Source of the DNA: Sporosarcina sp. NCCP-2716
Lineage (GTDB): Bacteria > Bacillota > Bacilli > Bacillales_A > Planococcaceae
Length of the DNA: 64,000 nucleotides
Assembly (NCBI RefSeq): GCF_023707985.1
Contig: NZ_BRCF01000002.1
Location: 193,351-257,350, forward strand
Reading direction: 5' to 3'
The translations under genes and the position numbers were made by a program. Below, piece by piece: positions 58,005-64,000 of the stretch. Below the pieces are notes generated by a model, which was not told where the DNA came from, made no database searches, and saw nothing but the letters and a program-made list of their open reading frames with translations. The number at the start of each line of letters is the position of its first letter. Within the stretch, counting starts at the first letter, position 1.

Positions 58005-58826
58005 TCACTCCAGCAGCTCGACCCCTTCCAGATCGATATCGAGTAAATCGCGGTCGAACCACTTCATCGAGATTTCGTTGTACGTCCCGTCGTCGATCAG
58101 TTCCTGGAGGGCATCGTCGATGGCCTGGCGGAGTTCGTCGTTGTCCTTCCTGACAGCGATCGACGGCTGCTCCACCCACAGCGGCTTGCCGACTTCTTTG
58201 ATGGCGAAACCTTTGTCGATCGCTTCATAACCGACGATATCGGCTGTGATGACTGCGTCGAGCCGGTTGCCGACGGTCAGATCCTTCAGTGCCACAAGGT
58301 CGGCACTGTAGTACTGGAGATCATCGGAAAGCGTTTCGGCCGGTTTCTCGTAAGTCGTTTCCGCCCCGACACCGATCTTCTTGCCTTTCACATCATCGGG
58401 GGTCTTGATGTCGTTATTGTCTTTTGCGACCCAGATCATACCGCCTGAATAGTAGTAGGGTTTCGTGAAGGACGCCTGTTCGGCACGTTTCTTCGTATAG
58501 GCCATGGAACCGATGATCGCATCATATTTCTTCGCAACCAGGCCCGGCAGGATGGTTTGGAATGGGTTTGTTACGGGGTCCGGTTCAAGACCGAGTTTTT
58601 CGGCGATCGCTTCTCCGATTTCGATATCAAAGCCTGTCAGTTTACCATTCTCTTCGTAGTTGAACGGTTTGTATTCCCCGCTCGAAGCGAATGTCAGCTT
58701 CCCTTTCTTCACTAAGTCGTACGAGTCCTCTTCCTCTCCGCTCGCAGTGCCTCCGCTGCCGCTGCAGGCACCAAGCAGGACAGCCCCTGCAAGCAGCATA
58801 CTGCCGATAGTAAATTTCCTTCTCAA
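58005..58826 (-). CDS. Polar amino-acid ABC transporter substrate-binding lipoprotein (copy 2)
   Basis: 273 residues. Lipobox VLLGACSG. Same SBP family 3 body as copy 1, with changes in the linker after the lipid anchor and at several pocket-proximal sites (GVGAETTYEKPAE versus GVVAQSTYEEPAK). The start is a TTG at 58826 with AAAGGAGAGG seven bases upstream. First gene of the four-gene transporter cluster; 142 bp separate it from copy 1, with no minus-strand terminator seen. Confidence 0.92.
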   Translation of the reverse strand: MRRKFTIGSMLLAGAVLLGACSGSGGTASGEEEDSYDLVKKGKLTFASSGEYKPFNYEENGKLTGFDIEIGEAIAEKLGLEPDPVTNPFQTILPGLVAKKYDAIIGSMAYTKKRAEQASFTKPYYYSGGMIWVAKDNNDIKTPDDVKGKKIGVGAETTYEKPAETLSDDLQYYSADLVALKDLTVGNRLDAVITADIVGYEAIDKGFAIKEVGKPLWVEQPSIAVRKDNDELRQAIDDALQELIDDGTYNEISMKWFDRDLLDIDLEGVELLE

Positions 58827-59013
58827 ATCGATCCTCTCCTTTTTAAAGTTACCGTCTATTAAAACATGAAAAGTCTGAAATGTGAAATTTTCTTCGGTTC
58901 GTCCTTCTCTATTTCCGATCTGCTTCCATAGCTTTGTTTTCTTTCCGGCAAGTTAGGGCATACACCAAATACATAGTAACGGTAACGTTCGACCATTCGC
59001 GGAGGTGAAGGAT

Positions 59014-60396
59014 TTGGCTCTATTCAAGAAGGAAAAACAACAGGAGAATTGGGATAAGGAAAAATTGGACCGTGCAATCATCCGCGTGCTCAGTGAAGGG
59101 AAGAAAGATATGTTCCTGGAGATCGTCCACGGTCTGACGCTCCATGATCTGGCAACCCATTACAAGGAACTGCCGAAGAAACGGAAGCCCCTCTTCCTGG
59201 AGTGGCTGTCCATCGATCAGATCACCGGTCTGCTGCGCTACTTGAGCAAGGATGAGCAGCTTGCCGTCCTTGAGCGTATCGGCCCTGACCGCTCCACTGA
59301 AATCCTACATAAGATGCAGAGCAATGATCTCGCCTTTTTACTGACAGGCCTTTCGAAAGCCAAAGTGGATGACCTGATCGCCCAGATGAGGCGCGAAGAG
59401 ATGGAATCGATTCTCCACATCATGGACTATCCGCCGAAAACAGCGGGCCGGGTCATGACGAACCGGTATATCCCGGTGGCGCCTGACGTAACGGTCGGTG
59501 AGGCGGAGGAGAAACTGAAGACATTCGAGAACCTTGCACACTTCGTGAACTACTTATATGTCGTGGATGAAGAGCAGCGGCTGATCGGCATCGTGACATT
59601 CCGGGATCTCCTGCTTTCCGATGACGACAAACATATCAGGGACATCATGCGGGATCAGCCGATCACCGTGGATGTGCAGATGAAGCAGGAGGAAGTGGCC
59701 CGCATTATCGGACAGTTCGATTTCGAGGCGATCCCTGTGACGACAGGCGACCAAGTGCTCGTCGGCACGATTTCAGGCGATCAGGTGCTCGATATCGTCG
59801 TGCGGGAAGCGGATGAAGATATCGAAATGCTCCTCGCCACCGGCAAGTCGATCGACTTCCGGACGAAACCGCTCACCGCGGCGAGGCGCAGGCTTCCCTG
59901 GCTGATCCTCCTGCTGTTCATCGGTCTGGTCTCCGGAAGCATCATCTCCAAGTTCGAAGACACGCTGGAAGCGGTCGTCGCCCTTGCGTTCTTTATGCCG
60001 ATGATTGCCGGGATGACCGGGAACACAGGCACCCAGTCACTCGCAGTCGTCGTGCGCGGACTGGCTTCCGAGGAGATGACGTGGAAAAAAGCGACCAAGC
60101 TCATCGTCCGCGAACTATTTGTCGGAATTATGATCGGTGTGACATGCGGCCTGCTGATCGCCGTCATCGCGTTCTTCTGGCAAGGCAGCGCCGTGCTCGG
60201 CTTCGTCGTCGGCATCTCCCTGCTCTGTACGCTGATCATCGGGACATTCGCCGGAACGGTCATCCCGCTCATCCTGAACAAATTCAAAGTCGATCCAGCG
60301 GTAGCATCCGGTCCCCTGATCACGACGCTGAACGATATCCTGTCGCTGCTGATCTACTTCGGCATCGCGACGATGTTCCTGTCGAAACTCACATAA
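59014..60396 (+). CDS. mgtE: Magnesium transporter MgtE
   Basis: 460 residues. N-terminal superhelical MgtE_N domain (~20-130), CBS pair (~140-260: MTNRYIPVAPDVTVGEA; MRDQPITVDVQMKQEE), connecting helix, and five membrane helices with PMIAGMTGNTGTQSLAVVVRG, the pore motif. It imports Mg2+, gated by Mg2+ on the cytosolic domains. The start is a TTG at 59014, eight bases from GGAGG; a GTG at 59005 overlaps the ribosome site. I saw no M-box riboswitch in the 187 bp upstream. Confidence 0.94.
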   Translation: MALFKKEKQQENWDKEKLDRAIIRVLSEGKKDMFLEIVHGLTLHDLATHYKELPKKRKPLFLEWLSIDQITGLLRYLSKDEQLAVLERIGPDRSTEILHKMQSNDLAFLLTGLSKAKVDDLIAQMRREEMESILHIMDYPPKTAGRVMTNRYIPVAPDVTVGEAEEKLKTFENLAHFVNYLYVVDEEQRLIGIVTFRDLLLSDDDKHIRDIMRDQPITVDVQMKQEEVARIIGQFDFEAIPVTTGDQVLVGTISGDQVLDIVVREADEDIEMLLATGKSIDFRTKPLTAARRRLPWLILLLFIGLVSGSIISKFEDTLEAVVALAFFMPMIAGMTGNTGTQSLAVVVRGLASEEMTWKKATKLIVRELFVGIMIGVTCGLLIAVIAFFWQGSAVLGFVVGISLLCTLIIGTFAGTVIPLILNKFKVDPAVASGPLITTLNDILSLLIYFGIATMFLSKLT

Positions 60397-60401
60397 CGTA
60401 A

Positions 60402-60451
60402 AAAAAACCGGCGTACACAAGACCTGCAGGGTTTGTGTACGCCGGTTTTCT
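60402..60451. terminator. Bidirectional terminator
   Basis: AAAACCGGCGTACACA...TGTGTACGCCGGTTTT hairpin (60404-60449) between mgtE and the convergent NAD(P)-binding gene. Confidence 0.9.
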
Positions 60452-60458
60452 GTTTTCC

Positions 60459-61076
60459 TTAATACGCGATCCCGACCCGGTGCCGCACGTGGCCGTTTTC
60501 GCTCAGTTCTTGGACCGCGAAGTGCGCGGTATCCCCTGTCGAAATCCGGTCGCCGCCCTCCGGCAGCCAATCGTCTTCGATCCGGTACGTGCCTGTATCC
60601 TTACCGTCCGGCAGATACGTCGGACAGACGATCGTCCATTCCAATGCCGAATCGGCGAGTGCCCGGTAGGCTGCGTGGTGTTCTTCCGCTGCCCTCGTCA
60701 GCTTGCGGTTCGAATCCCCTGCCTCATACCTGAGGCGGCCGGACTCCAGCCGGCTCTGCAGGATGCCCGCCGTCCCGATCGTCAGGATTCGCCGGATCTG
60801 CAAGCCTTCCATCGCCGCAATCATATGAGGGACCGCTTCGCTGAGGACAGTCGATTTGTCCGTCCCGAGCGCACTCGCCACGCAGTCCGCCCCCTGTACG
60901 GTGTTATGGACATCCGCTCCGTTTTTCGCATCTCCCGTAACGACGGTCAGCTGCGGGTGGGATTCCAGTTTGCCGGCGTCACGCACGAGCACGGTCACTT
61001 CATGTCCTTCCGCCAGCAGCTGACGGAGCATCTTGGATCCGACGCGTCCTGTACTTCCGAATAGGGCAACCTTCAT
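60459..61076 (-). CDS. NAD(P)-binding Rossmann-fold protein (NmrA/atypical SDR type)
   Basis: 205 residues. Dinucleotide loop ALFGSTGRVGSKMLRQLLAEG at residues 4-24 and the VTGDAKNGADV/VASALGT pattern are typical of NAD(P)H-binding atypical SDRs (flavin reductase-like/NmrA-like). No canonical YxxxK catalytic pair is obvious. ATG 61076 forms an ATGA overlap with the CoA-transferase gene, so the two are co-translated; the functional link is unknown. Confidence 0.85.
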   Translation of the reverse strand: MKVALFGSTGRVGSKMLRQLLAEGHEVTVLVRDAGKLESHPQLTVVTGDAKNGADVHNTVQGADCVASALGTDKSTVLSEAVPHMIAAMEGLQIRRILTIGTAGILQSRLESGRLRYEAGDSNRKLTRAAEEHHAAYRALADSALEWTIVCPTYLPDGKDTGTYRIEDDWLPEGGDRISTGDTAHFAVQELSENGHVRHRVGIAY

Positions 61077-62593
61077 GATGACATCACTTCTTCCCGTGAT
61101 TCGCGCATCGTCCCGGTTTCTGAGAGCCGGATATGCCAGCCGAGCGCTTTTTCGAGAATATGCGGTGTGTGGCCGCCCCGGCTCAGCGCCTCTTCGTAAT
61201 AAGCCCACAGCTGATCACGGTACGACGGGTGGGCACAGCGGTCGATGATAAGCGGCACCCGCTCTTTCGGTGCCAGCCCCCTCAGATCGGCATACCCTTG
61301 TTCCGTGACGATGATGTCGACGTCATGCTCCGTATGGTCGACGTGGGAAACGAACGGCACACAGCTCGAAACGTCCCCTTTTTTCGCCAGCGATTTCGTG
61401 ACGAAGATCGCAAGGCGTGCATTCCGTGCAAAATCCCCAGAGCCTCCGATTCCGTTCATCATCTTCGTCCCTGTCACGTGAGTGGAGTTGACATTGCCGT
61501 ATATATCGAACTCGAGCGCAGTGTTGATGGAGATTGTGCCGAGCCGCCTGATCACTTCCGGGTGATTGGAAATTTCCTGCGGCCTCATGATGATCTTCTC
61601 TTTGTAGAATGCGAGATTGTTCCGCAACTTGTCCATCCGCTCTGCCGTCACTGTGATCGACGTACAGGAAGCGGACTTTACCTTGCCGGCATCGATCAGT
61701 TCGAATACGGAATCCTGCAGCACTTCCGAGTAGAGTTCCAAGTTTTCGAATTCCGAGTCGAGCAGGCCGTGCAGCACTGCATTCGCCTGTGATCCGATAC
61801 CGGACTGGAGCGGCGCGAGCTCGTTCGTCAGACGACCGGCTGCGATTTCAAAACGGAGGAAGGCGAGCAGATGCCCCGCCATCACTTCCGTCTCTTCGTC
61901 AGGCTGGTCGATCGTCGAGAACGAATCGTACTCTTCTGTCAGCACAATCCCGGCGATCTTGTCAGGGTCGACAGGGATTCCATATGTACCGATCCGCTCG
62001 TCAGGATGCATGAGCGGAATCGGTTCGCGGTCCCCGAGCACTCCCGGATCATAGACGTCGTGGACACCTTCCCATTCCGTAGAGTGCGCGACGTTGATCT
62101 CGACGATGATCGACTTCGCGTGCTCCGCGAAGATCAGGGAATTGCCGATCGAGGTGGACGGGATGATGGCGCCGTCCTCCGCAATCGCCACCGCCTCGAT
62201 GACTGCGTAATCGATCTGAGGCAGCACGCCGCCCCGCACGAGTTCAGATGTATCCGACAGATGGTGGTCGACGAACAGCAGCTCCCCCCGGTTGATGCCT
62301 TTCCGCATCGTGGCATCCGCCTGGAATGGCAGGCGCTTGTTCACGATACCCGCCTCCGTGAACAGTTTGTCGATATCGTGGCCGAGCGATGCGCCCGTGA
62401 AGACGTTCACCTTGAACTCCTCATCCGCCGCCCGCTTCACCAGTGCCTCCGGAATCGCCTTCGCGTCACCGGCACGCGTGAATCCGCTCAAACCAAGTGT
62501 CATTCCGTCCTGTATCCAGGATGCGGCTTCGTCTGCCGTCACCACTTTCCCGCGTAACGATTCCCTTCTGATCCGTTCCAACTGTCCTTCCAT
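61073..62593 (-). CDS. Acetyl-CoA hydrolase/CoA-transferase family protein
   Basis: 506 residues, Cat1/Ach1-type (succinyl-CoA:acetate CoA-transferase or acetyl-CoA hydrolase). GIGSQANAVLHGLLDSEF is the CoA-binding region and the catalytic Glu is in IVTEQGYADLRGLAPKER. Which acyl acceptor is used is not visible. The ATG at 62593 (MEGQLERIRRE) has AAGGAG nine bases upstream; longer in-frame starts lack a ribosome site. A promoter is proposed at 62700-62728. Confidence 0.9.
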   Translation of the reverse strand: MEGQLERIRRESLRGKVVTADEAASWIQDGMTLGLSGFTRAGDAKAIPEALVKRAADEEFKVNVFTGASLGHDIDKLFTEAGIVNKRLPFQADATMRKGINRGELLFVDHHLSDTSELVRGGVLPQIDYAVIEAVAIAEDGAIIPSTSIGNSLIFAEHAKSIIVEINVAHSTEWEGVHDVYDPGVLGDREPIPLMHPDERIGTYGIPVDPDKIAGIVLTEEYDSFSTIDQPDEETEVMAGHLLAFLRFEIAAGRLTNELAPLQSGIGSQANAVLHGLLDSEFENLELYSEVLQDSVFELIDAGKVKSASCTSITVTAERMDKLRNNLAFYKEKIIMRPQEISNHPEVIRRLGTISINTALEFDIYGNVNSTHVTGTKMMNGIGGSGDFARNARLAIFVTKSLAKKGDVSSCVPFVSHVDHTEHDVDIIVTEQGYADLRGLAPKERVPLIIDRCAHPSYRDQLWAYYEEALSRGGHTPHILEKALGWHIRLSETGTMRESREEVMSS

Positions 62594-62699
62594 ATCCGAC
62601 CGCTCCTTAGCGTTTTTTTGCCTGCTCATCTTCTTGCCGTTCATCGTGAAGAATGGGCCAGACAGACCGATATATTCCATATACAGCTATTCACTCTTC

Positions 62700-62728
62700 A
62701 TGATACCGTTCCGTCCCGGTTCCCGCAA
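62700..62728 (-). promoter_or_regulatory. Candidate promoter of the CoA-transferase gene
   Basis: TTGCGG (62723-62728), 17-bp spacer, TATCAT (62700-62705) on the minus strand. Confidence 0.5.
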
Positions 62729-62764
62729 CCGGACTGGAAAGTGTCTGACAAGTGGTGACTATGA

Positions 62765-62785
62765 AACTATGGACAAATCATAGTT
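62765..62785. repeat. Inverted repeat AACTATG-N7-CATAGTT
   Basis: Perfect 7-bp half-sites with a 7-bp gap, in the 310-bp divergent intergenic region between the CoA-transferase and the PAS protein. Operator-like, upstream of both candidate promoters. Further copies of the ACTATAG theme occur at 62841-62849. Confidence 0.6.
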
Positions 62786-62801
62786 CTTTCACAAATGCCC
62801 C

Positions 62802-62831
62802 TTACAAGGTCTAAAGATATAGTGTTATACT
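62802..62831 (+). promoter_or_regulatory. Candidate promoter of the PAS-protein gene
   Basis: TTACAA (62802-62807), 18-bp spacer, TATACT (62826-62831), 73 bp before the start codon. Confidence 0.55.
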
Positions 62832-62903
62832 GGAAGAAATAGAACTATAGTATATGAACGCTCCACCTGTTCCGTAACTATGCCGAAGAGAGGATCTTGT
62901 CAA

Positions 62904-64000
62904 ATGGTTCTTAGAGAAACCCACAACCTGCACTCCATGACGCAGTTACTAGACGAAACGTTTTGTGTCTCCATGATCGACAAGGACGGCAGGATCATCT
63001 ATGTCAACGAGCGCTTCTGTGAGACATCCAAATATGCAGAATACGAGCTGCTTCACCAGACATACGGCGTCCTGAACCCGGCTTACTGCAACGAGTCCTT
63101 CCTGACGGCGCTACAGCTGGTGGTGGACAGCCATGGCCTCTGGCAGGAGCAGGTCAGGAGCATCGCGAAAGACGGAACGCCGTACTGGGTGCTTGCGACC
63201 GTCGTCCCTGTCAGAGACGACAGCGGCCAACCGACCCACTACATCTCCGTCGACATCGATATAACGGCCGAACAGCTGACGACCGAGCGGTACACCCGCA
63301 CGCTGCAAGTGCTCCACAACCTGGAGTCCGCGCTCGATCATGCCTCGGTGATCGCGGTGACAGATGCAGCAGGCGTCATCCAGTACGTGAACCCGAAGTT
63401 CTGCGAGCTCTCCAAATACTCGGAAGACGAACTGCTCGGCAAAACCCACAGAATCATCAACTCCGGATTCCACCCGCAAGCGTTTTTCGAGGACATGTGG
63501 TCGACGATCCGGCGCGGTGAGATCTGGCGCGGTGAAGTGAAGAACCGGGCGAAAGACGGTTCGTTCTATTGGATGAACACGACGATCGTCCCGTTCACCG
63601 ACGCCGAGGGGAAACCGTTCGAATTCATCTCGATCCGTACGGACATCACTGCCCGCATCGAAGCCGAACAGGCATTGGAAAGTGCCTTGAAGAACGATTT
63701 CCGGACTACGGTGAAAAACCTGCAGAATGCTATCTTCAAGTATGAGCAGGATGCGTTGGGCCGTATTGAAATCACCCTGCTTGAAGGGAAGATGTGCGAA
63801 AAGATCGGGCTCACTTCCGCGCGGCTGAATGCCCGGGGGGATGGTAACCCATTCACCCCATCCGAACGGGCTTATTTGCGCGCCTATCTGTACGCGGCAC
63901 TCGACGGGGAGCCGTGCCAGTTCGAATTCGCCTACTCGGACAGGACTGTCATCATCTACTTGTCCCCTGTCCTGGAAAACGGGACCGTGCTGGAAGTCGT
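62904..64000 (+). CDS. Multi-PAS sensor protein, partial (C-terminus beyond window)
   Basis: At least 365 residues, open to the right edge. Begins MVLRETHNLHSMTQLLDETF. PAS 1 (~20-125: FCVSMIDKDGRIIYVN, IAKDGTPYWVLATVVP, YISVDIDITAEQ) and PAS 2 (~145-260: VIAVTDAAGVIQYVN, GEIWRGEVKNRAKDGS, FISIRTDITARIEAE) both end in PAC-like segments, followed by what looks like the start of a third divergent PAS. No membrane helix is seen, so it is probably cytosolic. The output domain (kinase, GGDEF or EAL) is outside the window. Confidence 0.85.
   Translation, partial: MVLRETHNLHSMTQLLDETFCVSMIDKDGRIIYVNERFCETSKYAEYELLHQTYGVLNPAYCNESFLTALQLVVDSHGLWQEQVRSIAKDGTPYWVLATVVPVRDDSGQPTHYISVDIDITAEQLTTERYTRTLQVLHNLESALDHASVIAVTDAAGVIQYVNPKFCELSKYSEDELLGKTHRIINSGFHPQAFFEDMWSTIRRGEIWRGEVKNRAKDGSFYWMNTTIVPFTDAEGKPFEFISIRTDITARIEAEQALESALKNDFRTTVKNLQNAIFKYEQDALGRIEITLLEGKMCEKIGLTSARLNARGDGNPFTPSERAYLRAYLYAALDGEPCQFEFAYSDRTVIIYLSPVLENGTVLEV

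Noticed and set aside
58827..59013. M-box magnesium riboswitch before mgtE
   Set aside because: No conserved M-box core or terminator could be recognised in the 187 bp.

Overview
The window is a chromosomal segment of a Gram-positive, low-redundancy, fairly GC-rich (by eye clearly above 50%) member of the Bacillales. The gene order rlmB-mrnC-cysS-cysE-gltX-ispF-ispD-yacL-radA-clpC-mcsB-mcsA-ctsR is the Bacillus/Staphylococcus ctsR region; CtsR boxes, T-boxes, a SAM-I riboswitch, a TPP riboswitch, DesKR, YtxJ (bacillithiol-associated) and a CotD-like spore coat protein all point to an endospore-forming Bacillales. A GC-rich Planococcaceae (Bhargavaea/Sporosarcina-like) is my inference; the genus is not proven here.

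Layout. 1-13.2 kb (minus strand): translation, cysteine, isoprenoid and protein-quality-control genes, with a Cys-type T-box before cysES and CtsR operators before both ctsR and clpC. disA, which lies between radA and yacL in B. subtilis, is absent from that position. 13.4-16.2 kb: a GNAT acetyltransferase, a TehA/SLAC1-type transporter, BioY and a small membrane protein. 16.3-21.9 kb: SAM riboswitch, then yitJ and cobalamin-dependent metH. 21.9-24.5 kb: cotD-like coat gene, an eleven-unit 21-bp repeat array, a NERD-domain gene, a 59-residue protein and a DCC-family protein. 24.5-30.3 kb: a DUF779/aldehyde dehydrogenase pair with a CcpA-like site, then an HtrA protease followed by a two-component system. 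30.3-36.0 kb: WrbA, a DUF3238-like protein, and a TPP-riboswitch-controlled thiamine salvage operon (tenA-thiM-thiD-thiE-thiW) ending at a second repeat array (seven units, 20-bp period).

36.2-43.4 kb (minus strand): a histidine-phosphatase-like protein with an altered motif, a DDAH/amidinotransferase-family enzyme, D-serine ammonia-lyase placed directly behind desR, the des-desK-desR cold/membrane fluidity module, a FabG-type reductase and YtxJ. 43.6-48.4 kb: PAP2 phosphatase, an alkyltransferase-like protein, a 30-residue membrane peptide, a thioesterase, a ykfC/ykfA-like murein peptide recycling pair and a DUF4003 protein. 48.4-54.8 kb: trpEDCFBA with a Trp-specific T-box (not TRAP). 54.8-64 kb: rluF, a polar amino-acid ABC transporter with two tandem paralogous binding proteins, mgtE, a CoA-transferase with an overlapping NAD(P)-binding protein, and the start of a multi-PAS sensor protein cut by the window end.

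No tRNA, rRNA, insertion sequence, prophage or CRISPR array is recognisable. Most genes are ordinary housekeeping or metabolic genes; the least explained signals are the two short-period intergenic repeat arrays at 22.3-22.6 kb and 36.0-36.2 kb.
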